Assembly: GCA_900317055.1 (NCBI GenBank)
Contig: ONFF01000020.1
Coordinates: 99,079 to 163,078 of the forward strand
Source of the DNA: an uncultured Bacteroidales bacterium
Lineage (GTDB): Bacteria; Bacteroidota; Bacteroidia; Bacteroidales; F082
Direction: 5' to 3'
DNA: 64,000 nt
Positions 43,746 to 52,443 of the stretch are shown here, piece after piece (positions within the stretch are counted from its first letter, which is position 1; every line of letters begins with the position of its first letter). Made by a program: the position numbers and the translations under genes. Under the pieces are notes generated by a model that had not been told where the DNA came from, ran no database searches, and was given only the letters and a program-made list of their open reading frames with translations.

Positions 43746-45597
43746 TTTTTACACTACTTTCTTCGGTGGCAAAAGCCGATACGCGGTCGCCGATGCCGAG
43801 GTTGAAAAGATGCTCACCAAGGGGAATTTCTTCATTCACGATGGTGTAGAATTGCCCATGGTATGAGGTCTGACTTTCTATTATTCCAATGTCCTTATAG
43901 AAACAATAGCTAAACGCATTGCCAGGCAGATAATGCGCCTTGATGACCATGCCAAAGTCCTTGTGGTGGAAATCGATGGGTGCTTCGCAAGGATTGTAGA
44001 TGGAGAAGTCGACATGGATGGTGTCGCCATGATGAAAGACAGGAGTTTTATCACTGCCCGCATTGGTGATTTCGAAGGTGATCACCAAACGGTTGGCGGA
44101 GGAGAAGTCGTCGGTGAGGAAACCCTCGATTTCCACATCGCCCACTTGGTAGGTCTCCGAGCGTCCGTCGACATGGCCGCAGATGAACACAGGTTTTCCA
44201 ATCCATGCTTTGTCGAACTGCCAGAGGTCGTACTGCGTCATGCGGTCGTAATAGCTTTGTAGCGGCGAACTCTCCTTGCCCGAGAAATAATGATAGAGCG
44301 CGGCTTGTTGGAAAGAGCCTTGATACACCATGGGACGGTCGCCCGCCACTTGCTCAATGGCACGGTAATAGGGTTCCTTGCCATGATAGCCGTAGCGGTC
44401 AGCCAAGGGGGTCAACAAAAGGATTCTCAAAGTCAAAACCAATAGGAGAGAAGGTAGGATAACGAACTTGGTGTATTTCCTTAACTTCTCGTCAACCAAT
44501 GCTTTTCGATAAAGCAAAACTACCATTGGGATGACGCAAACGATAGTCCAATGCGGTTCCACATGCCCGCGAAAGGCCATCAGCCAGAAGAAGAAAAAGA
44601 ACCCGATAAGGATAAATTTCAGTCCTCGCTCAAAGACCGGCTTGCCGTACATGTCATTCCAACTGGGGCTTGTGAGATGGTGGGAATCTATGGGCGGCAA
44701 GCTGGTCTTGTCTTGAGGATCATTAGGATTATTCCTTTTTATCAGCACATACACCACCGCCCCAAATGTAAACGGATTGAAAATGAGCAACTGATTGGGT
44801 AGATACTCTAAGAAATAACTCCATCTGAAAGGCTCACTGCGTCCAGAGAGATGATACCTGAAACTCGGAAAACCATTGTTGACTTGCCAAAGAATATGTG
44901 GCGTCAACAAGGTCAAAGCCAAGAGGCAGGCCACCCAGAACTTACCGTCTTTCAGCAGTTTGAGGTTGGAAAGCACAATCAAGCCAAAAAGCAGGAAAGC
45001 GTGGTATTTACTGTAAACCATCAAGGCCATCGTAAGACCCATCAACAATGCGTTTTTCCATGTGTTATCTTGCAAATAGTGCTGATACACAAGTAAAAAT
45101 AGGGCAGAAAACAGAATCAAACTCGCATCGGGCGTTGTGACAAAACCGTAGATGTTGAACATCACGATGGAGAAGGCGATGATGAGAAAGAGTTTAGAGT
45201 TTAGAGTTGAGAGTTGAGAGTCAGTTGGAAGTTTAGAGTTGTTCAGTTGATGCTTTGCATCTCCCCCTTTTAGGGGGGGGGATTCAAACAAACCCAATTT
45301 GAAGTACTCTGGATTTGCAATCATCCAAATTACCCACAGCGATAAACAAGACGCAATGATGGTAAAGAACCTTACACCCAAAGTGCCCGAAAAGAAAATG
45401 CTGCTCAAAAAGGTCATCAGTCCTACCATGGGTGGGTGGTCGTAATACCCCCAGGCGAGGTGTTCACCATAAAGGGCATAGTACGCCTCATCTTCCTGGA
45501 TTTCGGTGAAGATGCCCTGTAGGAGGTTGAGGACAAACCAAATGAAAATGCCACAACAAAGGCAAAATCTCCAATTGAATATTTTGTCCTTTGTCAT
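43729..45597 (-). CDS. ArnT/PMT-like glycosyltransferase (GT39/GT83 type), polytopic
   Basis: A 622-residue membrane protein with about ten helices. The N-terminal loop EDEAYYALYGEHLAWGYYDHPPMVG carries the Asp/Glu and DHPP motifs of PMT_2/ArnT lipid-linked sugar transferases. The C-terminal 170 residues form a soluble beta domain. It probably moves a sugar from a polyprenyl phosphate carrier to an envelope acceptor. Residues about 103-136 (FESPPLKGGDAKHQLNNSKL then PTDSQLSTLNSKL) are encoded by two repeat families (45191-45281) read in frame, and lie in a loop between helices. The 3' end overlaps the IPExxxVDY gene by 17 bp, tail to tail. Confidence 0.85.
   Translation of the reverse strand: MTKDKIFNWRFCLCCGIFIWFVLNLLQGIFTEIQEDEAYYALYGEHLAWGYYDHPPMVGLMTFLSSIFFSGTLGVRFFTIIASCLSLWVIWMIANPEYFKLGLFESPPLKGGDAKHQLNNSKLPTDSQLSTLNSKLFLIIAFSIVMFNIYGFVTTPDASLILFSALFLLVYQHYLQDNTWKNALLMGLTMALMVYSKYHAFLLFGLIVLSNLKLLKDGKFWVACLLALTLLTPHILWQVNNGFPSFRYHLSGRSEPFRWSYFLEYLPNQLLIFNPFTFGAVVYVLIKRNNPNDPQDKTSLPPIDSHHLTSPSWNDMYGKPVFERGLKFILIGFFFFFWLMAFRGHVEPHWTIVCVIPMVVLLYRKALVDEKLRKYTKFVILPSLLLVLTLRILLLTPLADRYGYHGKEPYYRAIEQVAGDRPMVYQGSFQQAALYHYFSGKESSPLQSYYDRMTQYDLWQFDKAWIGKPVFICGHVDGRSETYQVGDVEIEGFLTDDFSSANRLVITFEITNAGSDKTPVFHHGDTIHVDFSIYNPCEAPIDFHHKDFGMVIKAHYLPGNAFSYCFYKDIGIIESQTSYHGQFYTIVNEEIPLGEHLFNLGIGDRVSAFATEESSVKIKIEP
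45191..45282. repeat. CTCTAAACT tract plus CCCCCTTTTAGGGGG hairpin inside the glycosyltransferase gene
   Basis: 45191-45245 is a tract of GTTTAGAGT / GAGAGTTGA words, the reverse of CTCTAAACT; 45261-45281 is the hairpin family of 27044-27070. The two lie together in both places. Here the block is translated as a loop. Confidence 0.8.
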
Positions 45598-45607
45598 GGC
45601 ATTTGGT

Positions 45608-45634
45608 TTGTAGGGCTGTCACACCGTGGCAGCC
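45608..45634. repeat. 27-bp dispersed hairpin repeat, copy 2
   Basis: Identical to 25754-25780. It lies in the 46-bp gap between glnA and the glycosyltransferase gene, both on the minus strand, so it is in the leader of the glycosyltransferase gene or the trailer of glnA. Confidence 0.8.
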
Positions 45635-45643
45635 ACGATATTT

Positions 45644-47155
45644 TTAACCGACATGAATATTATCCTTCACCAGTTTCAGGATCTTCTTCGTGTCGTTGCC
45701 CAAATCTTTGCGCAAATGGGCATCGTTGAAGTCGGTGAGGAATTTGATCATGTAGTCGATGATGGCATCGGAGAACACGCCCTTGGCGGTGTAGATCTCG
45801 CGGTCTTTCTCCAATTCCTTGGCGGCGGCCACGCAGCTGTCGGGCAGTTGTTCAAGGCTCTCCTGCAGTTGCTTGTTCTTGTCGTCGTGGATGTTCACGC
45901 CGAGGCCGACATAGGTCTTCTCGGCCACTTCGAGGGCGTTGGGCATCTCGAAGCCGTGACGGGCAGCAGCGCAGAGGGCGGCCATCAGCAGATACATGTC
46001 GGCGCAGCCGTCGGAGGCACGCCATTCGAAGGTCTGCTTGTTGCTGAAGTCCTTGTTCGACTTCTTCTCAAGCGGGTTGGCGCTAGCAGCCATGTCCTTA
46101 CCGTTGTTGATCCAGCCCAACGGCACGCGCACCAAGGCGCTGCGGTTGGAGTAGGACCAGCACAGCGAAGTCGGAGCCTCCTGATGGGGCACTAAGCGCA
46201 GGAACGACAGCGGGTTGGGGTTGCCGAAGGCAGGCAGTGAGGTACCAGCATCCATGTAACCGGCGATGGCTTTCTTGCCGAAGTCGCTGAGTTCGCCTTT
46301 GGTGACCATGACGCTCTTGCCGTCCTTGGTGAACTTGCAGTGCACGTGCATGCCCGAACCAGCTTTGCCCACGGTGATCTTCGGGGCGAAGGTCAGGGTG
46401 ACGCCATATTCGTAGGCCAGCTGGCGCATAATCCACTTGGCGACCACGAGTTGGTCGGCTGCATCTTCGATGTTGGTGGGCAGGAACTCGATTTCGTTCT
46501 GCTCGTAGATCTTGCCGTCGAGGGTGAAGTTACCCACTTCGGAGTGACCGTACTTGATCAAGCCGCCAGCCTGCGCGATGAGGCGCATGGCCTCCACACG
46601 GTACTCGGTGAACTTGTTGAACGGGGCGCTCTCGTGGTAGCCACGTTGGTCGGGCACTTCGTAGATTTCCTCATCATCGGCGATGATATAATATTCCAAC
46701 TCGCCCATGGTCTCCATCTGCAAGCCAGTGGTCTTTTTGAACACTTCGTGGGCTTTGTGGAGGATGTGCTCGGGTGAGCTTTCGAAAGGTTCGCCGTCAC
46801 GGTTGTAGAACGAACAGAGGATGTCCAAGGTCGGGATCTCTGAGAAGGGGTTGAGGAAGGCGGTCTTGTACTTCGGCACCACATAGAGGTCGCTCTTACC
46901 GGCTTCGATGAAGGGGAAGAGGCTCGAACCGTCGACACGCTCACCGGCGGTGAGGATGTTCTCGAGGTGTTCGAGGCTGTGGATCACGAAGTTCAAGGTC
47001 TTCAGCTTGCCGTCCCAGCCACAATAGTGGAAGTTGACGAATTCGATTTGGTTTTCCTCGCAATAACGGATGATGTCGGCGCGAGTGAATTCTGCTGCAG
47101 GCTTCTGAAGGTACTGCACCAGACGATTGGGGTTCATGGCAATTCTTTGGTCCAT
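45644..47155 (-). CDS. glnA: Glutamine synthetase (type I-like)
   Basis: A 503-residue enzyme making glutamine from glutamate, ammonia and ATP. Signature stretches: ERVDGSSLFPFIEAGKSD, the metal/ATP segment GELEYYIIADD, ITVGKAGSGMHVHCKF, and the Arg-containing YSNRSALVRVPLGW. The N-terminus MDQRIAMNPNRLVQYLQKP matches the form common in Bacteroidota, so I keep the 47155 start rather than the internal Met at 47137. An adenylylation-type Tyr loop is not obvious. The upstream region (47160-47200) is an AT-rich word tract (GATTTAAAAATTCAAAATTC). Confidence 0.93.
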   Translation of the reverse strand: MDQRIAMNPNRLVQYLQKPAAEFTRADIIRYCEENQIEFVNFHYCGWDGKLKTLNFVIHSLEHLENILTAGERVDGSSLFPFIEAGKSDLYVVPKYKTAFLNPFSEIPTLDILCSFYNRDGEPFESSPEHILHKAHEVFKKTTGLQMETMGELEYYIIADDEEIYEVPDQRGYHESAPFNKFTEYRVEAMRLIAQAGGLIKYGHSEVGNFTLDGKIYEQNEIEFLPTNIEDAADQLVVAKWIMRQLAYEYGVTLTFAPKITVGKAGSGMHVHCKFTKDGKSVMVTKGELSDFGKKAIAGYMDAGTSLPAFGNPNPLSFLRLVPHQEAPTSLCWSYSNRSALVRVPLGWINNGKDMAASANPLEKKSNKDFSNKQTFEWRASDGCADMYLLMAALCAAARHGFEMPNALEVAEKTYVGLGVNIHDDKNKQLQESLEQLPDSCVAAAKELEKDREIYTAKGVFSDAIIDYMIKFLTDFNDAHLRKDLGNDTKKILKLVKDNIHVG

Positions 47156-47285
47156 TACGATTATTGATTTAAAGATTTAAAAATTCAAAATTCATAGATT
47201 TTGTGCAAAGATAAGAATTATTCCATCATCCCTATCCAAAAGAAGAATAAATGCTGTTTTTTCCTTTGATTACGCTGTTTTTTCC

Positions 47286-47293
47286 TACTTTTG
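47286..47293 (+). promoter_or_regulatory. -7 promoter element for the 77-residue protein gene
   Basis: TACTTTTG, 21 bp before the ATG at 47314. Confidence 0.6.
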
Positions 47294-47313
47294 CGCTAAC
47301 AAAAGCAAGAATT

Positions 47314-47547
47314 ATGGCACTAAGAGACTGGATGATTGCCTTCAACAACGCCAAGACGATGGAAGCCAACGGCGAGGAAGGTCCTGAATTGATAGCGGAA
47401 TACGAGCGCGTGCTCGAAAAATTGGGCGAAGGCCCGCTCACCGAGGCGGAGCAACACGTCCGCGAGGAGGTTTGCCGCAATTTGAAAGAATTGTATCTGA
47501 TAAATGGCGAAGAAGAGAAGTCTGCTATTTACTCAGATTTAGGATGA
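47314..47547 (+). CDS. Small hypothetical cytoplasmic protein
   Basis: A 77-residue acidic helical protein starting MALRDWMIAFNNAKTMEAN, with ELIAEYERVLEKLGEGPLTEAEQHVREEV following. A further in-frame start upstream would cross the promoter, so I use 47314. No family recognised; the TAnnTTTG promoter and regular codon use support it as a real gene. Confidence 0.65.
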   Translation: MALRDWMIAFNNAKTMEANGEEGPELIAEYERVLEKLGEGPLTEAEQHVREEVCRNLKELYLINGEEEKSAIYSDLG

Positions 47548-47569
47548 ATGCCCCCTTAGAATACTTGAA

Positions 47570-48058
47570 TTAGTTGTGAACGTCAAGGACTAAAGGATGA
47601 GTATCGTCAAAAGATAATGTGTTAGTTTGAAGATTAAGATATTCTTCGCACCAGACGTATACTGAATTAAGGCGTTTGTTGACATCTTTTAAGGATATAG
47701 ACTCAAACCTTATTAAATCACTTTTTTCCCATTCATCGGCAAAAGCTAGTACGAACTTATCAAGATTTAAGGCATCGACAAAGCTAAAGAACGATGGATA
47801 CGGATTGCCCTTTATGCAATAATTCGTGATTTCGTCAATGAGTGTGTATGCGACACCACTATTATAGTCAGATGCATTGACAATTAAACCTATTTTATAC
47901 AATTTGAGATAGTCTTTCAAAGAAAACAACCCTTCTTCTTCATCAATGTGCAAATCTTTATAATCCCATAGTATTCTCAAAGTCGGTAGATTTGAGATGA
48001 AATTATCAACCTTGTTTTTATCGGATTCAGAATATACTCCAAAAGCAATAACGACCAT
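47570..48058 (-). CDS. Hypothetical protein, AT-rich
   Basis: A 162-residue cytoplasmic protein without a recognised domain. It is acidic and aromatic (FISNLPTLRILWDYKDLHID, GVAYTLIDEITNYCIKGN, FVLAFADEWEKSD). The DNA is clearly more AT-rich than glnA and meaB on either side, which suggests transfer. Size, acidity and isolation would fit an orphan immunity protein, but that is a guess. It lies 28 bp downstream of meaB on the same strand. Confidence 0.6.
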   Translation of the reverse strand: MVVIAFGVYSESDKNKVDNFISNLPTLRILWDYKDLHIDEEEGLFSLKDYLKLYKIGLIVNASDYNSGVAYTLIDEITNYCIKGNPYPSFFSFVDALNLDKFVLAFADEWEKSDLIRFESISLKDVNKRLNSVYVWCEEYLNLQTNTLSFDDTHPLVLDVHN

Positions 48059-48086
48059 AATATGTTTCCCTTCTTTTAGTTTAATC

Positions 48087-49202
48087 CTATCGTTTTAGCA
48101 TATTAAAATAAGCATCCAGCAACTTCTGTGCCCCGATATAAGCGCTCATGCGCTGGCCGCGCACGTCGCTTTCGACCAAAGGAAGTAGGTCGGCGACGAG
48201 TTGGTTTTGGTAGAAGTCGTTCTTTAAGGCGCTGTCCATCGAATCGTACATCATCTGCACGTCTTGTTGGGCGCGTTTCTTATAAAGATAGCCGTTGTCG
48301 CGGATGGCCTGCACATGGTCGGCGACCATCTGCCACACCTCGTCGATTTGGAAGCCCGTCAAGGCGGAGCAGGTCAGCACCTTGGTCTCCTGTCCCGACT
48401 CGGGTAGGGGGAAAAGGTGTAGCGCGTTACGACATTCGGCGGCGGCACGGTTGGCGCGCATCACGTTGTCGCCGTCAGCCTTGTTCACTGCGATGCCGTC
48501 AGCCATCTCCATGATGCCGCGCTTGATGCCTTGCAGCTCATCGCCAGCGCCGCTGATTAATATGAGCAAGAAGAAATCGACCATGGAATGCACCGCCGTC
48601 TCGGATTGGCCTACGCCCACGGTCTCCACAAAAATGGTATCGTATCCCGCTGCTTCACAAAGGATTATCGTTTCTCTTGTCTTGCGAGCCACTCCGCCCA
48701 AAGTGCCTGCTGAGGCCGAAGGACGGATATAGGCATTGGGATGCACCGAAAGCGTCTCCATGCGGGTCTTGTCGCCCAAGATACTGCCTTTGGAGCGTTG
48801 GCTCGATGGGTCGATGGCCAAGACGGCCAGCTTCTGCCCTTTGTTGCACAAATGCACGCCCAAAGCCTCGATGAAAGTACTTTTGCCCGCGCCCGGAACA
48901 CCAGTGATGCCCAAACGAAGAGCCTTTCCCGCATGGGGCAGACAGGCCGCTATGATTTGTTGCGCCAAGTCCTGATGTTTGGGCAGGGCGCTTTCCACCA
49001 AGGTGATGGCTTTGCTGAGCGCCACGCGGTCGCCTTTGAGGATGCCGTCGACATACCATTCCAGGGGCATCAGCTGCTGCTGGTTGCGCTTCATGCGCTC
49101 CAAAGCGTTCGGGTTGACTTGGATGGGACCTTCCACGCCTTCGGTGACCTTGAGGTTCGATTCCCATTCATGTTCCTGGTTTTCAAAGTGTTCGTATTCC
49201 AT
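48087..49202 (-). CDS. meaB: Methylmalonyl-CoA mutase-associated GTPase MeaB
   Basis: A 371-residue G3E-family GTPase that protects methylmalonyl-CoA mutase and gates adenosylcobalamin loading. Walker A GVPGAGKSTFIEALG near residue 100; LAIDPSSQRSKGSILGDKTRM as switch/Walker B region; FVETVGVGQSE; and the base-specificity NKADGDN. The C-terminal dimerisation arm is present. The mutase genes are not in this window. Propionate formation through succinate, common in Bacteroidales, would need it. Confidence 0.95.
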   Translation of the reverse strand: MEYEHFENQEHEWESNLKVTEGVEGPIQVNPNALERMKRNQQQLMPLEWYVDGILKGDRVALSKAITLVESALPKHQDLAQQIIAACLPHAGKALRLGITGVPGAGKSTFIEALGVHLCNKGQKLAVLAIDPSSQRSKGSILGDKTRMETLSVHPNAYIRPSASAGTLGGVARKTRETIILCEAAGYDTIFVETVGVGQSETAVHSMVDFFLLILISGAGDELQGIKRGIMEMADGIAVNKADGDNVMRANRAAAECRNALHLFPLPESGQETKVLTCSALTGFQIDEVWQMVADHVQAIRDNGYLYKKRAQQDVQMMYDSMDSALKNDFYQNQLVADLLPLVESDVRGQRMSAYIGAQKLLDAYFNMLKR

Positions 49203-49287
49203 AGCGGGCTGAGGTGTTATGCGATTTGATTTTGCAAAGGTAATGATTATTGTTGATTGTTGAAGTGTTGAAGTGTTGAATTGTTGG

Positions 49288-49367
49288 GACTATGACTAAT
49301 GACTATGACAATGACCGCATTCTTATTGAGATAGAGCGGTCATAGTCATTGTCAAAAGTCATAGTCA
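49288..49367. repeat. Near-repeat palindrome (locus E)
   Basis: Arms 49288-49318 and 49335-49367 are inverted copies of GACTATGAC / AATGACCGC words, the same as locus A (3094-3188). Just before it (49250-49285) is a tract of TGTTGAAG words. It lies between the divergent meaB and glycogen synthase-like genes. Confidence 0.75.
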
Positions 49368-49424
49368 AGAAATTGTAAATCAATAAATTTGATTTTTTTG
49401 TTGCGTTATTCCAAAAAAAATGCG

Positions 49425-49432
49425 TAATTTTG
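49425..49432 (+). promoter_or_regulatory. -7 promoter element for the glycogen synthase-like gene
   Basis: TAATTTTG, 25 bp before the ATG at 49457. Confidence 0.6.
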
Positions 49433-49456
49433 TAGTTTCTAAGCAAACTAACGCCC

Positions 49457-50281
49457 ATGACTAGCAAGACAAGAGTACTGTTCGTCCATCAGGAAATCGC
49501 ACCCTATCTGCCGGAGACCCCGATGAGCCTCATCGGTCGCTACCTGCCACAGGCAACGCAAGAGAGCGGTAAGGAAATCCGTATCTTCATGCCACGCTAC
49601 GGTGTCATCAACGAGCGCCGCAACCAGCTCCACGAGGTGATTCGCCTCTCGGGTATGAACCTCATCATCAATGACACGGACCATCCCCTTATCATCAAGG
49701 TGGCTTCCATCCAAAAGGCAAGGATGCAGATTTATTTCATCGACAACGACGACTTCTTTACGAAGAAAAAGTACCTCATGTATGACGAAAAGGGCGTGTT
49801 TAGCGACGACAATGACTACCGCTGCGTGTTCTTCACGCGTGGCGTTATCGAGACGGTGAAGAAACTCAACTGGTCGCCCGACATCATCCACTGCCATGGT
49901 TGGATTTCGGCCTTGATGCCAGTCTACATCAAGCGCGCCATGAATGTCAAGGACAACCCGCTCTTCAATGAGACGAAAATTGTTTACTCCATCTACGACG
50001 ACGGTTTCAAGGAAGACTTCAAGCCTGGGTTCGACAAGATGATGAAGCTGCCGGGAATGACGGCCAAAGACCTCAAGTATTTCAAGGAAGGCAATTATGT
50101 CAACCTGACCAAGGCCGCCATCGACTATTCCGACGGCGTCGTGGTCTGCACCGACAACCTGCATCCCGAGATAGCCGCCTATCTGCAAACCGTTAAGAAG
50201 CCCGTGCTCACCTATCCGGAGCAGGTGCACTACGCTCAGGCTTGCAACGAGTTTTACGACCTCCTCCTTCAAAAACAATAA
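49457..50281 (+). CDS. Glycogen/starch synthase-like GT5 catalytic-domain protein, single domain
   Basis: A 274-residue protein equivalent to the N-terminal Rossmann half of glycogen synthase (GT5). Seen: VLFVHQEIAPYLPETPMSLIGRYLP, RIFMPRYGVINER, and DIIHCHGWISALMPVYIK. The C-terminal half with the nucleotide-sugar KTGGL/E-x7-E region is absent, so it probably cannot act as a full transferase. Such half-size forms are common in Bacteroidota and are kept beside a DUF4270 gene, as here (54 bp). Role unknown. Confidence 0.85.
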   Translation: MTSKTRVLFVHQEIAPYLPETPMSLIGRYLPQATQESGKEIRIFMPRYGVINERRNQLHEVIRLSGMNLIINDTDHPLIIKVASIQKARMQIYFIDNDDFFTKKKYLMYDEKGVFSDDNDYRCVFFTRGVIETVKKLNWSPDIIHCHGWISALMPVYIKRAMNVKDNPLFNETKIVYSIYDDGFKEDFKPGFDKMMKLPGMTAKDLKYFKEGNYVNLTKAAIDYSDGVVVCTDNLHPEIAAYLQTVKKPVLTYPEQVHYAQACNEFYDLLLQKQ

Positions 50282-50334
50282 GGACAGCGTTTTTGAGTTA
50301 TCTCACAAGAATACCTCAACAAATTTTCGACCTG

Positions 50335-51678
50335 ATGAAAACACATCATTCAACTGCTCTGATTGGCTTGGCGTTAATGATTGGCATTTTGGCTTTTGCC
50401 TCGTGCAAGAAGTCGCCTGAGACTATCGGCAACAACCTTATCTCCGACGACAACTATATCGCCATTTATCATACCGACACCGCCGAAATCATCTGTCATT
50501 CATTTCTAGACTCTGTGGCGACAGACAATGCAATCAATGCCTTGTTTGGGGCCATGCGCGATCCTGTCTTCGGCAATACCGAGGCTGGCTTCTATACTCA
50601 GTTCCGTCCTTCGGTGGCTGGACAGAGTTTCGGCAGCAACCCCGTGGTCGACTCGTTGGTGCTGCAACTCTGCCTCATTGGCTATTATGGCGACACCACG
50701 GTGATGCAGACAGCACATGCATACGAACTGACCGACACGCTTTCGTTTGAGACCACTTATTACAACCATTCGTCAGTGGCTACAGACAATGTCGACCATG
50801 CCAACGGATACCAATTCAGACCCCATCCGAGAACCAAGGTGCATCACATCGGTACCGATACCTTATCCCAACCCATCATCCGCATTCCGCTGAGCCAGGA
50901 TTTGGGAAATTATCTCGTGAACCTCGATACCACAGCTTACTCGCGTCCCGACCTCTTCAAGCAATACTTCAAAGGCCTTTACGTGACTTGTGCTCCCGTG
51001 GGTATGAATGGCGCCATTAGCTCCATCAATCTGACTAACAACACTTATACGCTGTTGCAGCTCTACTATCACAACGCGGCCACACCCGAAAAGCCCATGC
51101 GCTATAATTTCTATGTGACCTCGTCCGATGCCTATTTCAACCATTTCGACCATGACTATTCACAAGGTAGTCCTGAGTTTGTGAGCCAGCTGTTAGACGA
51201 CCAGACTGCATTGGGACAGTCGACCCTGTACTTGCAGTCCATGGGTGGTGTGAAAGCCAAGGTGTTATTCCCCAATATCTGTCATTGGGCCGATACATTG
51301 GAGGGCTGCCGTCTCGTGGTCAACGAGGCCAAGCTCGTTCTGCCCGCTTCGATGACTTTGATGGACTCGGTGTATAAAGCTCCGAGCAACCTGATTCTTT
51401 TAGGCTTCAATAGCGACACTACCACCTATGTCTTGCCCGATTACTTCGAAGGCAGCGGTTTCTATGACGGTACTTACAGCTCAAGCAAGCATTCGGTGAG
51501 TTTCCGCATCACGGAGTATTTGCAAAACATGATCATGAACAAGAAAGAAAATCTGGGTCTCAGTTTGGGTATCAATGGTGCTGCCTACAACGCGACGCGT
51601 TATGTCATCAACGGTCCCGAAGCCACAAATGGTGAGAAGATGAGGCTCGAAGTTACTTATTCCATCGTGAATGAATGA
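50335..51678 (+). CDS. DUF4270 family lipoprotein
   Basis: A 447-residue outer-membrane lipoprotein. From the ATG at 50335, the signal (MKTHHSTALIGLALMIGILA) ends in the lipobox FASC followed by KK. The mature part starts with the DUF4270 pattern TIGNNLISDDNYIAIYHTD and goes on with GAMRDPVFGNTEAGFYTQFRPS and VDSLVLQLCL. The frame is open 93 bases upstream into the preceding gene but that would bury the signal peptide. Function is unknown; its place next to the half-size glycogen synthase-like gene is conserved. Confidence 0.9.
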   Translation: MKTHHSTALIGLALMIGILAFASCKKSPETIGNNLISDDNYIAIYHTDTAEIICHSFLDSVATDNAINALFGAMRDPVFGNTEAGFYTQFRPSVAGQSFGSNPVVDSLVLQLCLIGYYGDTTVMQTAHAYELTDTLSFETTYYNHSSVATDNVDHANGYQFRPHPRTKVHHIGTDTLSQPIIRIPLSQDLGNYLVNLDTTAYSRPDLFKQYFKGLYVTCAPVGMNGAISSINLTNNTYTLLQLYYHNAATPEKPMRYNFYVTSSDAYFNHFDHDYSQGSPEFVSQLLDDQTALGQSTLYLQSMGGVKAKVLFPNICHWADTLEGCRLVVNEAKLVLPASMTLMDSVYKAPSNLILLGFNSDTTTYVLPDYFEGSGFYDGTYSSSKHSVSFRITEYLQNMIMNKKENLGLSLGINGAAYNATRYVINGPEATNGEKMRLEVTYSIVNE

Positions 51679-51721
51679 GGAATTTTGAATCTTAAATTTT
51701 GAATTTTAAATACTTAGAAAT

Positions 51722-52357
51722 ATGAAAAAACTGATTATCGCTGCTTTGGTTTTGGTTGGATTGACCTGCCAAGCACAGAAAGCAAATGAGAAGGAAACCG
51801 TCGTCGTCATTAAGACCACTATGGGAACCATAAAGGCCAAATTGTATAACGACACACCGCAGCACCGCGACAACTTCATTAAGTTGGTGAACGAAGGCTG
51901 GTACAACGGCTCGCCCTTCCACCGCGTCATCAACCAGTTCATGATTCAAGGCGGACAGAATGCTGATGGTCGCCTCGACCCAGGTTATAGAGTCCCTGCC
52001 GAGTTCAAGGACAACCACTTCCACAAGAAAGGTGCCCTTTGTGCTGCCCGTCAGCCTGACCAGGTGAATCCTCAGAAGGCCTCCAGCGGCTCGCAGTTCT
52101 ATATCGTGCAAGGTAGAGTATACGACGACAAGACTTTGGACATGTTCGAGAGTCGCATGGGCAAGGTGTTTAGCGCCCGTCAGCGTCAGGCCTACAAGAC
52201 AGTGGGTGGCACTCCGCATCTCGATGGCGACTACACCGTCTTTGGCGAAGTTACCGAAGGTTTGGACATTGTTGACAAGATTGCTGTCGTCAAGACCGGC
52301 CCCATGGATGTTCCCGTTGAGCCTGTGACTATTGTTTCCATTACGATTGAAAAATAA
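51722..52357 (+). CDS. Exported cyclophilin-type peptidyl-prolyl isomerase
   Basis: A 211-residue protein with signal peptide MKKLIIAALVLVGLTCQAQ. The cyclophilin fold starts at VVVIKTTMGTIKAKLYNDTP, with the active-site FHRVINQFMIQGG, then GALCAARQP and SGSQFYIVQG, and FGEVTEGLDIVDKI. Active-site Arg and Phe are present. It has an insertion after SQFYIVQG (VYDDKTLDMFESRMG ... FSARQRQAYKTVGG) usual in Bacteroidota forms. It should help fold envelope proteins. Confidence 0.93.
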   Translation: MKKLIIAALVLVGLTCQAQKANEKETVVVIKTTMGTIKAKLYNDTPQHRDNFIKLVNEGWYNGSPFHRVINQFMIQGGQNADGRLDPGYRVPAEFKDNHFHKKGALCAARQPDQVNPQKASSGSQFYIVQGRVYDDKTLDMFESRMGKVFSARQRQAYKTVGGTPHLDGDYTVFGEVTEGLDIVDKIAVVKTGPMDVPVEPVTIVSITIEK

Positions 52358-52436
52358 GGCTACTAGCTTTTGGCCTTTGGCTACTGGCATCTCAACCGGC
52401 CAGAAGCCAGAAGCCAGAAGCCAGAAGCCAAAAGCT
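52358..52436. repeat. Near-repeat palindrome (locus F)
   Basis: Arm 52358-52388 (GGCTACTAGC, TTTTGGCC, TTTGGCTAC) pairs with 52397-52436, a run of four CCAGAAG words. It fills the space from the isomerase stop to the pheS start and resembles locus B. Confidence 0.75.
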
Positions 52437-52443
52437 TAAAACG

